Positions 1-6,991 of a DNA stretch of 14,048 nucleotides are shown piece by piece (the first letter of the stretch is position 1; the number at the start of each line of letters is the position of its first letter). This stretch comes from Syntrophobacterales bacterium (lineage in GTDB: Bacteria; Desulfobacterota; Syntrophobacteria; BM002). Under the pieces are notes generated by a model. That model was given only the letters and a program-made list of their open reading frames with translations. It made no database searches and was not told the origin of the DNA. The stretch spans positions 1 to 14,048 of the forward strand of contig JAUVTM010000025.1 in the NCBI GenBank assembly GCA_030601545.1. Direction: 5' to 3'. A program made the position numbers and the translations under genes.

Positions 1-145
1 GGTGGCCCAGTCGTTGCCCGTGCAACTGGGGGTTGCTTCGGGCAGCATGATCGAGGTTAAGGGCGCGATAAAAGCCGGCATGCAGGTAGTTACCAGAGGA
101 AATGAACGGCTCCGTCCTGGTCAACCCGTACAGATTATTGAATAA
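1..145 (+). CDS. RND efflux periplasmic adaptor (membrane fusion protein), C-terminal end
   Basis: This is the last 47 codons of a gene that begins outside the window, read in the frame starting at base 2 and ending at TAA 143-145. The fragment ends in ERLRPGQPVQIIE. The pattern V..G...E+..GL+.GM.VV..G...L+.G..V is the usual C-terminal barrel and tail of HlyD/AcrA-type adaptors. Such adaptors link an inner-membrane RND pump to an outer-membrane channel in the periplasm. The assignment is supported by the RND pump gene 178 bp downstream on the same strand, which is the usual adaptor-pump order. The two genes are probably one operon, although repeats separate them. The N-terminal lipoyl and hairpin domains cannot be seen, so the substrate class is unknown. 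Confidence 0.8.
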   Translation, partial: VAQSLPVQLGVASGSMIEVKGAIKAGMQVVTRGNERLRPGQPVQIIE

Positions 146-163
146 AGAATCCGGGCCCAAAGG

Positions 164-303
164 ACGGTGTCGGGTGTTCCGCCGGAGGCGGATCAGGTGT
201 CAGGTGTCAGGGAAGAGAAAAAAAAGCTGGAATCTGAACACTGAAAACTGAACACTGAAACCTCCATCTGTCCTGAACACTGAAACCTGAACACTGAAAC
301 CTT
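164..303. repeat. Degenerate GGTGTCAGG / CTGAACACTGAAACC repeat block between adaptor and pump
   Basis: The 178-bp gap between adaptor and pump holds GGTGTCAGG-type units (about 164-212), a purine spacer (AGGGAAGAGAAA), then CTGAACACTGAAACC-type units (about 228-303). The left and right units are roughly reverse complements, so the block can fold as a long imperfect hairpin. A perfect small hairpin, TCCGCC-GGA-GGCGGA (178-192), interrupts the left arm. The same left-arm, purine-spacer, right-arm arrangement recurs at 3621-3702. No gene is visible in the gap. Confidence 0.8.
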
Positions 304-323
304 AATCATTGTGATTTGCTACA

Positions 324-3300
324 GTGAAACTAGTAGACGCTTCCATTAAAAATCCCATCACCGTGGCTGTGGGAGTTATCCTCCTGGTCATGTTCGGCCT
401 CATTGCGCTCTTACGTATTCCGGTGCAGCTCACACCCAATGTGGACAAAGCCGAGATCACCGTGAATACCATCTGGCCGGGAGCCAGCCCCCAGGAGGTG
501 GAGCGGGAGATCATCGACGAGCAGGAGGACGTTCTCAAGAGCGTCGAAGGTCTCGTCGAAATGAAAAGTGAGAGCTTTTACAGCCGCGGCAGGGTGACTC
601 TTAAGTTTCAGGTGGGCACCGATCCCGACGCAGCCCTTCTCAAAGTCTCCAACAACCTCAACCAGGTGCCGGAATATCCGGACGAGGCTCAGGAGCCTGT
701 GCTGGTCTCCTCCGGTAGCGAGCAGAACGCCATTGCCTGGATTATCCTTGAGCGGCTTAATGGTGACAACACCGGCATTGAAACCGAGTACCAGTTCGTT
801 AAGGACTTCGTCAAACCGCGCTTTGAAAGGATCCCTGGCGTGGCTGAGTCTGAAATCTACGGTGGGGTCGAGCCAGAGATGCAGGTTGTCTTCGACCCTA
901 ATACCCTTGCGGCCTACGACATTACCATAGCCGAAGTGGCAACCGCATTGAGTCGGGAAAATGAAAACATAAGTGCCGGAGATTTTGACGAGGGTAAGCG
1001 TAAGTTCATTGCTCGAACTGTGGGGCAATACCAGTCTCCAAATGATGTGGCAAACGTCGTTATCAAGTACATCAATGGTGCTCCCATCTATGTCCGTGAT
1101 ATAGCCGAAGTTCGGCTCGGCTACGCCAAACCCTCAGCAACGGTTAGCGAAAAGGGCCGCCCCACCATCGCTGTCAACGCTAAGCGTCAGACAGGAGCCA
1201 ACGTCCTCCAGGTAATGAACGGAGTCCGTGCCGCCATTACCGAGATGAACGCAGGCTTACTCAAAGAGCGGGGACTGCGGCTGCGTCAGGTTTACGACGA
1301 GACCGAGTACATAGAGAGTGCCATTGACCTGGTGCGTCAGAACCTCTTTGTGGGAGGTACCCTGGCAGTTCTGGTGCTCATTCTCTTTCTGCGATCCATA
1401 AACAGCACCTTGATCATTGCCACCGCCATTCCCATTAGTGTTGTGGGCACCTTTCTGATGATGACCTTTTTCGGCCGCAACATTAACGTCATCAGCCTCG
1501 CTGGACTTGCCTTTGCCGTGGGAATGGTATTGGACGCGGCCATCGTGGTCCTGGAAAACATCGACCGTCACCGTGGTCTGGGAGAAGGCAGAGCTGAGGC
1601 AGCCTACAAAGGTACCACTGAGGTTTGGGGTGCTGTGCTGGCCAGTACACTGACCACCATGGCAGTTTTTGTTCCGGTGGTGTACGTGCAGGAAGAGGCC
1701 GGTCAGTTGTTCAAGGACATTGCCATTGCCATCAGCTGTGCAGTTGCTCTGAGCCTGATTGTGTCCATAACGGTTATTCCCACCTTCTCCGCCAAAATAC
1801 TGGGCTTCTTTCGCGAACGGCGAAAAGCCAAATTAGCAGCCAAGCACGAAAAATTGAGTGGAGTATTAGCCAACCCGGGCCCTCAATCTGACGGCGCCAA
1901 GAGCAGTAAACCTGGCAGTGGACTGTCTCCATTTAAAAAATCCATCCGGTTTTTGGACCGTTTTTCTCACAATTTTACTGAAGGGGTGGCAAACTTCAAC
2001 TACAGGGTCATGGGCTCTGTACCTGCTCGGGTGGCAGTGGTAGTTGCCCTCACCGGATTTTCGCTGGCCATGGCACTTTGGTTGTCCCCCCCTTCCGAGT
2101 ACCTTCCCGAGGGCAATCGTAATTTCGTTTTCAGCCTTCTCCTCCCTCCCCCTGGTTATAATCTGGAAGAACTCGCCAAGGTTGGGAATACTATTGTCAA
2201 GGACCTGGAACCCTATTGGAAAGATGATGGGAGTGTCGAATACCGAGAACCACGGATCCGCAACCTCTTTTACGTGGCTCTCGGTCGTATAATGTTCGCC
2301 GGTGCCTCCACTCAGGATCCCCTCAAAGCCAGGGATCTGGTCCCTATTTTTAAGAGGGAGCTGAGAAAGATCCCTGGTTTTTATGCCACATCCTATCAGA
2401 GCAGTCTTTTTGGCCGCGGTATCACCTCTGGTCGGACCATTGATGTGGACATTTCTGGTCCGGACCTGACGCGTCTCATACAGTTCGGGGGTCGAGTTTT
2501 CGGTCAGGCCATGCAATTGCTCCCTGGCTCCCAGGTACGCCCCATCCCCAGTCTCGACCTGGGGAACCCTGAAATTCAGATTACTCCTGATCGGGTGCGA
2601 GCCGCCAGCCTGGGACTCTCAGCCCGCGACATAGGACAGGTTGTGGACACTTTGCTCGACGGCCGCAAAGTCAGCGACTATCAACACGATGGCAAAGAAA
2701 TCGACCTCACTTTGATGGGTATCTCTTCTTCCACTAAACAAACCCAGGACTTTGAGAACCTCATACTGAGAACTTCTAACGGCCGACTTATCACATTGGG
2801 ATCAGTGGCAGATGTTCGCTGGGTGTCTGGACCTACTCAGATCAATCACATCGAGCGCCAAAGAGCAATTACTATTCAGGTGAGGCCACCGCGTGAAACA
2901 CCTCTGGAAACCGCCATGCAGACGCTTGAGAACAAGGTAATCGGTCCACTCAAGAAGAGCGGCGAACTTGGCGGCCTTTACAACATCAACCTTGCCGGCA
3001 CTGCAGACGACCTGGTAGTCACGAGGAAGGCCCTGCAGTGGAATTTCGTCCTGGCCCTGGCCATCACCTACCTGCTTATGGCGGCCCTTTTCGCCAGCTT
3101 TCTCTATCCTCTCGTCATCATGTTCAGTGTGCCTCTGGCGGCTGCTGGGGGTTTTGCCGGTCTGTGGCTGGTGAGCAACTTGATTGAGTATCAGTCCCTG
3201 GACGTGTTAACCATGCTGGGTTTCATCATTCTCATCGGCACCGTAGTGAATAACGCCATTCTCATTGTCCACCAGAGTCTGAACCACATGCGGCATGAAG

Positions 3301-3557
3301 GAATGGAGCGGCGGGAGGCCATCCGTGAGGCAGTGAGAAACCGCATCAGACCCATATTCATGAGCACCACCACCAGTGTGTTTGGTATGCTGCCGCTGGT
3401 GCTTTTCCGGGGCGCCGGGTCTGAGCTCTATCGTGGTTTGGGTAGCGTTGTGGTTGGTGGGCTTGCCCTTTCTACTATTTTTACCCTCTTTCTGATTCCT
3501 GCACTTTTCAGCCTGGTTTTGGACGCACGTTACAAATTAACTGGCAAGATAACCTGA
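324..3557 (+). CDS. RND-family efflux pump, inner-membrane permease (AcrB/AcrD/AcrF superfamily)
   Basis: This 1077-residue protein has the full length and layout of a proton-driven RND exporter. TM1 lies at about 12-31, followed by a large periplasmic loop, TM2-6 at about 340-490, a basic and Ser/Gly-rich cytoplasmic linker at about 495-560, TM7 at about 565-585, a second large periplasmic loop, and TM8-12 from about 903. Family signatures are visible near the N terminus (RIPVQLTPNVDKAEI, WPGASPQEVE) and in TM4 (GMVLDAAIVVLEN). Of the AcrB proton-relay residues Asp407, Asp408 and Lys940, only the first Asp is kept (Asp404). The second is Ala405, and the TM10 Lys position is Asn976 (GTVVNNAILIV). 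Asn there is common in some RND branches, so this need not mean loss of function. The GTG start at 324 is forced: an in-frame TGA lies at 312-314 and TM1 begins soon after. There is no clear Shine-Dalgarno. With the adaptor upstream it should form an export system, but the substrate cannot be read from the sequence. Confidence 0.95.
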   Translation: MKLVDASIKNPITVAVGVILLVMFGLIALLRIPVQLTPNVDKAEITVNTIWPGASPQEVEREIIDEQEDVLKSVEGLVEMKSESFYSRGRVTLKFQVGTDPDAALLKVSNNLNQVPEYPDEAQEPVLVSSGSEQNAIAWIILERLNGDNTGIETEYQFVKDFVKPRFERIPGVAESEIYGGVEPEMQVVFDPNTLAAYDITIAEVATALSRENENISAGDFDEGKRKFIARTVGQYQSPNDVANVVIKYINGAPIYVRDIAEVRLGYAKPSATVSEKGRPTIAVNAKRQTGANVLQVMNGVRAAITEMNAGLLKERGLRLRQVYDETEYIESAIDLVRQNLFVGGTLAVLVLILFLRSINSTLIIATAIPISVVGTFLMMTFFGRNINVISLAGLAFAVGMVLDAAIVVLENIDRHRGLGEGRAEAAYKGTTEVWGAVLASTLTTMAVFVPVVYVQEEAGQLFKDIAIAISCAVALSLIVSITVIPTFSAKILGFFRERRKAKLAAKHEKLSGVLANPGPQSDGAKSSKPGSGLSPFKKSIRFLDRFSHNFTEGVANFNYRVMGSVPARVAVVVALTGFSLAMALWLSPPSEYLPEGNRNFVFSLLLPPPGYNLEELAKVGNTIVKDLEPYWKDDGSVEYREPRIRNLFYVALGRIMFAGASTQDPLKARDLVPIFKRELRKIPGFYATSYQSSLFGRGITSGRTIDVDISGPDLTRLIQFGGRVFGQAMQLLPGSQVRPIPSLDLGNPEIQITPDRVRAASLGLSARDIGQVVDTLLDGRKVSDYQHDGKEIDLTLMGISSSTKQTQDFENLILRTSNGRLITLGSVADVRWVSGPTQINHIERQRAITIQVRPPRETPLETAMQTLENKVIGPLKKSGELGGLYNINLAGTADDLVVTRKALQWNFVLALAITYLLMAALFASFLYPLVIMFSVPLAAAGGFAGLWLVSNLIEYQSLDVLTMLGFIILIGTVVNNAILIVHQSLNHMRHEGMERREAIREAVRNRIRPIFMSTTTSVFGMLPLVLFRGAGSELYRGLGSVVVGGLALSTIFTLFLIPALFSLVLDARYKLTGKIT

Positions 3558-3560
3558 CAG

Positions 3561-3614
3561 TCGTTGAAGTCGTAGAAATCGTAGAAATCGTTCAAGTCAT
3601 TGGAATCGTTGAAG
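3561..3614. repeat. Six tandem copies of a degenerate 9-bp unit (TCGTTGAAG type)
   Basis: Six consecutive 9-mers run in exact register just after the pump stop codon: TCGTTGAAG, TCGTAGAAA, TCGTAGAAA, TCGTTCAAG, TCATTGGAA, TCGTTGAAG. The invariant core is TC(G/A)T with AA near the 3' end. The same unit occurs in five other gaps of the window, always on the plus strand. Confidence 0.9.
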
Positions 3615-3620
3615 TAATCT

Positions 3621-3702
3621 CAGGGTTTCAGGTGTCGGGTTTCAGGTGTCAGGGAAGAGAAATACAAAAGCTGAAACCTGAACACTGAAACCTGAAACCT
3701 TA
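3621..3702. repeat. Imperfect inverted repeat of GGTTTCAGG / CCTGAAACC units
   Basis: The left arm GGGTTTCAGGTGTC occurs twice in degenerate form (about 3623-3653). A purine spacer (AGGGAAGAGAAA and following) comes next, then the right arm CTGAAACCTGAACACTGAAA and another copy (3671-3702). The arms are approximate reverse complements, so the block can form a long hairpin between the convergent pump and hydrolase genes. It has the same architecture as the block at 164-303. A terminator role is possible, but there is no clean T-run. Confidence 0.8.
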
Positions 3703-3752
3703 ATACTGGATGCTGACTCCTGACTCCTTCTTTTTGGTGCCTAGTTTCCGCC

Positions 3753-3774
3753 CTATGCCCTATGCACTATGCTC
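3753..3774. repeat. CTATGC triplet repeat at the hydrolase 3' end
   Basis: Three near-copies of the heptamer CTATGC(C/A/T), ending in CTATGCTC, run up to and into the stop codon of the minus-strand hydrolase (stop complement at 3773-3775). A sister tract lies at 10955-10976, shortly downstream of another minus-strand gene. The role is unknown. Confidence 0.65.
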
Positions 3775-4480
3775 AAAGATACTTCTTGAACCACTCAAGG
3801 CTCAACCGAATGGCTTCTTCTCTCGACTCTGGTGCACTGAACCGGTGATCAGCTTTCTCCAATATATGCAGGGCTTTTGGCTCATCCAGCACTTCATACA
3901 ATCTGGAACCGTGCTCGGGGGGAACTTGTTGGTCCTTTTCGCCATGAACAATCAGAACACGCTGCACATTCTCCAACCGGGAAAGAAGTTCCACTGTCAG
4001 TAAATCTTCATAGCATTTAGGGGACATCTCAACGGGCGTCACCTCTGGGAGTCGCTCTGCCAGGTCATGCAGGTGAGACGGTGTGGACCAAACCGCCACA
4101 CACCGAACCTGTGGGCTGCGGCTTGCCTCGAGGAGGGCCAGATAGCCACCCAAGCTGCTCCCCAACAAACCCAAACGTCCATCGAAGCCATCCAGCTCCA
4201 AACTCCGGTCAATCACCCTTTGCAGGTCACTCCACCTTCCGGAAATGGAACTTTCTGCAAGGAGTCCATCACTCTCGCCGCAACCTCTGAAGTCAAACCG
4301 CACTGTGGCAACGGACTCCTGGGCAAATACCCGGGCGAGTTGCCTGTATTTTGAGCTGTCCTTGTGGCTCAAAAAGCCATGAGACAATATCACCAGCGGC
4401 CAGGAGTCACTTTCAGGAGTAGTCAGCACACCCTGGAGTTTCAGACCATCGGAGAGTATTTCCAAAGGATGTTCATTCAT
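3773..4480 (-). CDS. Alpha/beta hydrolase (serine hydrolase, esterase/peptidase-like)
   Basis: This is a complete 235-residue alpha/beta-hydrolase fold protein, close to the minimum length of the family. The oxyanion-loop motif is SHGF (33-36). The strand-4 motif is FDFRGCGESDG (62-72). The nucleophile elbow is GSSLGG with Ser109 as the likely nucleophile. The acid is Asp183 in HGEKDQQVP, and the catalytic His is His212 in ADHRF. The triad is therefore intact. No signal peptide is visible, so a cytosolic enzyme is expected. The substrate cannot be assigned: homologues include carboxylesterases, acyl-hydrolases and short prolyl-oligopeptidase-like enzymes. ATG 4480-4478 is the first plausible start, and its Shine-Dalgarno is weak. 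The gene is convergent with the RND pump and divergent from the GGDEF gene, with repeat blocks on both sides. Confidence 0.9.
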   Translation of the reverse strand: MNEHPLEILSDGLKLQGVLTTPESDSWPLVILSHGFLSHKDSSKYRQLARVFAQESVATVRFDFRGCGESDGLLAESSISGRWSDLQRVIDRSLELDGFDGRLGLLGSSLGGYLALLEASRSPQVRCVAVWSTPSHLHDLAERLPEVTPVEMSPKCYEDLLTVELLSRLENVQRVLIVHGEKDQQVPPEHGSRLYEVLDEPKALHILEKADHRFSAPESREEAIRLSLEWFKKYL

Positions 4481-4491
4481 AGGTTTGTCGT

Positions 4492-4736
4492 CGATTCGTT
4501 AATTTGAGAATTAGTTGATTAGAGAATTGGGGAATTAGTCAAAGCGTAAAAACCGTAGAAATCGTAGAAACCGTAGAAGCCGTTAAAGTCGTTGAATTCT
4601 TTGTTTTCATCTGTCCTCTGTCGTCTGCCCTCTGTCCTCTGTCGTCTGCCCTCTGACCTCCTTGTCGCGGCGTAGCCCGTAGGGCGAAGACGGATGACGT
4701 CTGACCTCCGACCTCTGATATCTGTCCTCTGCCTGG
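4492..4736. repeat. Composite repeat block: TTAG tract, 9-bp units, CTCTGTCCTCTG tract
   Basis: This 383-bp divergent gap (4481-4863) carries a GAGAATTAG/GATTAG tract (about 4500-4540). Six 9-bp units follow (4544-4597: GCGTAAAAA, CCGTAGAAA, TCGTAGAAA, CCGTAGAAG, CCGTTAAAG, TCGTTGAAT). A pyrimidine-rich tract of CTCTGTCCTCTG and variants then runs to about 4736. A GC-rich element (4661-4698) interrupts the last tract. Only 4737-4863 is ordinary-looking sequence, and it carries the promoter of the downstream gene. Confidence 0.85.
4661..4698. repeat. GC-rich 38-bp element nested in a CTCTG tract, copy 1
   Basis: The element begins CTTGTCGCGGCGTAGCCC and ends GGGCGAAGACGGATGAC. It sits inside a CTCTGTCC/CTCTGACC tract that continues on both sides. 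A second copy at 7099-7135 is identical apart from one missing base and sits in the same kind of host tract. GTAGCCCGTAGGGC can form a short hairpin. The sharp change in composition points to insertion of one repeat into another. Confidence 0.8.
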
Positions 4737-4799
4737 TTCAAGTGCTGCTTAGATTCAATGGAGCCCCGAGTATAGCACAATAGAGTTCGATCCTTGTTG

Positions 4800-4817
4800 T
4801 TGGCATGAAGGTTGCTT
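4800..4817 (+). promoter_or_regulatory. Candidate sigma-54 (-24/-12) promoter for the GGDEF gene
   Basis: TTGGCATGAAGGTTGCTT has GG and GC dinucleotides separated by exactly 10 bases. It matches the -24/-12 consensus TGGCAC-N5-TTGC except for one C-to-T change. It implies a start near 4827 and a leader of about 35 bases before ATG 4864. No obvious -10/-35 pair was found nearby. A sigma-54 promoter would need an enhancer-binding activator, whose site is not identified here. Confidence 0.6.
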
Positions 4818-4863
4818 TCGTTTTAGCTAACGTGAACAAATAAACTTCGCTACTGGATCACTC

Positions 4864-5925
4864 ATGGATGATTTAATGAAAGAACCCGATCTGGTTTCTT
4901 CGGTCGCCAACATTCTCGAAGAAAATTCCATCTACATTCAGCATCTTATGACCTGCGTTGAAATAGGCAAGGCCCTCACGTCAACCTTCAATATGGACCA
5001 GATTCTAATTATCATACTCACTCGGCTAAGCGAATTGATTAAGGCAAAAAATTGGACCTTGTTTTTGCTGGATCCCGAGACAGAGAAACTCTGCTTCGAG
5101 GTGGTGGTGGGCTTGGACAAAGGGTCACTAGCCGACGTGAGGATAGGGCTCGGAGAGGGAATAGCCGGGACTGTAGCGCTTACAGGTGAACCAATTCTGG
5201 TACCGGAGGTGCAGCAAGATACTCGCTTCAGCAATCGAGTCGACGATCTCACTGGTTTTGTTACCCGCTCTATTATATGTCTTCCCCTCAAGATGCAGGG
5301 GGCGGTAATCGGTGTCATTGAAATAGTGAATCCCGAAGACATGTCGTTATTTCAAGACAATTTTATGCCGCTCCTGTCCATATTGGCTGATTATGTGGCC
5401 ATCGCCATCCATAATGCTCGTACCTATAGAAAGATCGAGTCGCTCAGCATCACCGACGACGTGACCGGTTATTACAACACCCGTTACATGCACCAGCACC
5501 TTGACCAGTTGTTACATCAAGGGCAAGAAGTTTCCCTGGTGTTTCTTGATGTGGATAACTTCAAAGAAGTGGTGGACAGCCAAGGACATCTGCTCGGTAG
5601 CAGAATTTTGCGAGACGCAGCTCAGATCATAGCCTCCAAGCTGGAGGAAAATGATCGACTGGTGCGCTACGGTGGCGATGAATTCGTTATCATACTGCCT
5701 GGACAGAACAAGAATACGGTCTTCGACAAGGTGGTCGCCGTCCGTAAGGCATTGGCCGATACTATTTTCCTGCAGGATATGGAGCTTGAGATAAGACTTA
5801 CTGCCAGCTTCGGTATTGCCAACTACCCAGGTGATGCTGCTGATAAAAAAGAGCTACTGCAGATGGCGGACAACTCTCTTTACCGAAGCAAGGATATGGG
5901 GAAGAATAGTATTACAGTCGCATAA
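4864..5925 (+). CDS. GAF-GGDEF nucleotide cyclase, candidate Hypr-type cGAMP synthase
   Basis: This is a soluble 353-residue sensor-cyclase. An N-terminal GAF domain (about 30-185) should bind a small ligand, and a C-terminal GGDEF domain follows (about 195-353). The active-site loop is intact (RYGGDEF, 268-274), as are metal ligands Asp229 and Asp231 (LDVDNFK) and the GH pair 241-242. The two positions that in PleD contact guanine are changed: Asn335 is Val237 (KEVVD) and Asp344 is Ser246 (GHLLGS). The Asp-to-Ser change is the known selectivity switch of Hypr GGDEF enzymes such as Geobacter GacA, which accept ATP and make 3',3'-cGAMP. The inhibitory RxxD site is also altered: Glu261-x-x-Asp264. 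ATG 4864 fits the start of the coding pattern; the Shine-Dalgarno is weak. A sigma-54-like promoter lies upstream. The cyclase assignment is firm, and the product (cGAMP, c-di-GMP or a mixture) is inferred. Confidence 0.92.
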   Translation: MDDLMKEPDLVSSVANILEENSIYIQHLMTCVEIGKALTSTFNMDQILIIILTRLSELIKAKNWTLFLLDPETEKLCFEVVVGLDKGSLADVRIGLGEGIAGTVALTGEPILVPEVQQDTRFSNRVDDLTGFVTRSIICLPLKMQGAVIGVIEIVNPEDMSLFQDNFMPLLSILADYVAIAIHNARTYRKIESLSITDDVTGYYNTRYMHQHLDQLLHQGQEVSLVFLDVDNFKEVVDSQGHLLGSRILRDAAQIIASKLEENDRLVRYGGDEFVIILPGQNKNTVFDKVVAVRKALADTIFLQDMELEIRLTASFGIANYPGDAADKKELLQMADNSLYRSKDMGKNSITVA

Positions 5926-5943
5926 CGAATGGTAAGCGGTAAA

Positions 5944-6195
5944 TCGTAAAAGTCGTAGAAGTCGTAGAAGTCGTCAAATCGAGAATTAGTTGATTAGAGA
6001 ATTAGGGAATTAGTTGATTCGTCGACTCGTCAAATCGTAGAAGCCGTAGAAGTCGCAATCTAAATCGCGGCTGCCCTTCGACAAGCTCAGGACGGGAAAG
6101 CCGCTCCCACAGGATAATCTCTGTATCTATGTCCTCTGATCTCTGATTTCTGCTAGCTGCCCACTGCCTCCTGCTAGCTCATTACCCCCTGTCTC
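5944..6195. repeat. Composite repeat block between convergent GGDEF and YfbR-like genes
   Basis: The 282-bp gap holds four 9-bp units (5944-5979: TCGTAAAAG, TCGTAGAAG twice, TCGTCAAAT), then a GAATTAGTTGATTAGAG tract (about 5981-6018). More 9-bp-like units follow (about 6019-6057), then the GCGGCT hairpin with an insert (6067-6113), CTCTGATCTCTG units (about 6117-6152) and CTGCC/CTGCTAGC units to about 6195. The module order closely matches the block at 9117-9352. No gene or clear terminator is seen. Confidence 0.85.
6067..6113. repeat. GCGGCTG...AAAGCCGC hairpin split by a 23-bp element (filled site 1)
   Basis: GCGGCTG (6067-6073) and AAAGCCGC followed by TCCCACAGG (6097-6113) are the halves of a hairpin that is found unbroken at 6992-7015. 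Here they are separated by exactly 23 bp (6074-6096) starting CCCTTCGACAAGCTCAGG and ending CGGG. The insert has its own weak CCC/GGG dyad. An equivalent filled site lies at 12514-12559. Confidence 0.85.
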
Positions 6196-6207
6196 GCCAA
6201 TAGCTCA

Positions 6208-6774
6208 CTATTCCGCAGTCCACCAGTGATCCCGGCCCTCGAACCACCAGGCTGTGGAATCGGTCTCCAAAATCTGCGCTGCCAACCGCTTGCCCAGGTC
6301 CGTCTTCAACCGCTTCAGGGCAAAATGGATCCAATCCTTGGCATAGCTATTGCCCAAATCCTGATGTTCCTTCAGTTCCAGAATGAGATCCAGTTGATCT
6401 GCGTCTCGGGCCAGTTGCGCTTCCCTGGACTCCCCTTTTTTGAACTCCTCCAGCAATTTCTGGAGCTCATCACCGAAAGGAAGCGTCTGAGCTAGATCCC
6501 TTATGGCCTGATCTTCGTTAACATCAACGTAGTGCTTGTTCACATAGTTCATGTCCCCAGTGCGAGACTCCGGAATATCGTGAAACAAACACATTCGCAC
6601 AACAGTAAAAGCATCGGCCTGTTTATCCAGTCTCGCCATGGTAAAGCCAATTGTCGCAACACGAAAAATGTGCTCAGCCACAGACTCCCTACCAGAACCA
6701 AGAAACTGGAATCCACTCCTCGGGGTTTTTTTCAACATGCCCAGTTCGAAAAAGAAATTAACAATGTGCTTCAA
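6208..6774 (-). CDS. HD-domain phosphohydrolase, YfbR/HDDC2-like (5'-deoxynucleotidase family)
   Basis: This 188-residue protein has the compact HD fold of the YfbR/HDDC2 family. Metal-binding residues are in order: His35 (ESVAEHIFRV), His65-Asp66 (CLFHDIPESRTGD) and Asp124 or Asp126 (RDADQLD). Glu69 is the family-typical acidic residue after HD. Members dephosphorylate (deoxy)nucleoside monophosphates in the cytosol with a divalent metal; the exact substrate here is unproven. The start is TTG 6774-6772, supported by an upstream GGGAG with a spacer of about 7 bases. The next in-frame Met (residue 13) would cut into the first helix. The gene is convergent with the GGDEF gene and is flanked on both sides by repeat blocks, so it is probably transcribed alone. 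Its promoter must lie within or next to the 9-bp units that begin at 6822. Confidence 0.88.
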   Translation of the reverse strand: MKHIVNFFFELGMLKKTPRSGFQFLGSGRESVAEHIFRVATIGFTMARLDKQADAFTVVRMCLFHDIPESRTGDMNYVNKHYVDVNEDQAIRDLAQTLPFGDELQKLLEEFKKGESREAQLARDADQLDLILELKEHQDLGNSYAKDWIHFALKRLKTDLGKRLAAQILETDSTAWWFEGRDHWWTAE

Positions 6775-6991
6775 TTTATCACTCCCATATCCCGTAATTC
6801 CAACTGTTTATCGCAGCAAAATCGTTAAAACCGTTCAAATCGTTCAAGTCGTTGAAATCGTAGAAATCGTAGCACGCGTAAATGGTGAACGGTAAACGGT
6901 AAAGGTTTCGTCAAATCGTTGATTCGTCGAATAGTCGAATAGTCAAATGGTTAAAGCGTTAAAGCGTTGAATCGTAGAAACCGTTCGAATC

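Noticed and set aside
411..1028. 205-residue minus-strand frame opposite the RND pump
   Set aside because: The opposite strand encodes an unmistakable RND periplasmic domain; the reverse frame shows no recognisable motif.
3561..3614. 9-bp tandem repeats as a CRISPR array
   Set aside because: Units are 9 bp, contiguous and degenerate, with no spacers and no cas genes nearby.
3621..3702. Inverted repeat as a classical intrinsic terminator for the pump gene
   Set aside because: The arms are long and imperfect, there is no U-run after them, and the same block lies inside the efflux operon at 164-303.
4600..4863. A GEMM-type cyclic-dinucleotide riboswitch near the cyclase gene
   Set aside because: No match to the conserved GEMM core or its tetraloop-receptor layout was found here or in the other leaders.
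6638..6895. Open frame through the 9-bp repeats giving a VEIVEIV-like peptide
   Set aside because: A 9-bp unit is three codons, so it stays open by arithmetic. The frame is antisense to the YfbR-like gene, has no ribosome site and shows no protein-like composition outside the repeat.
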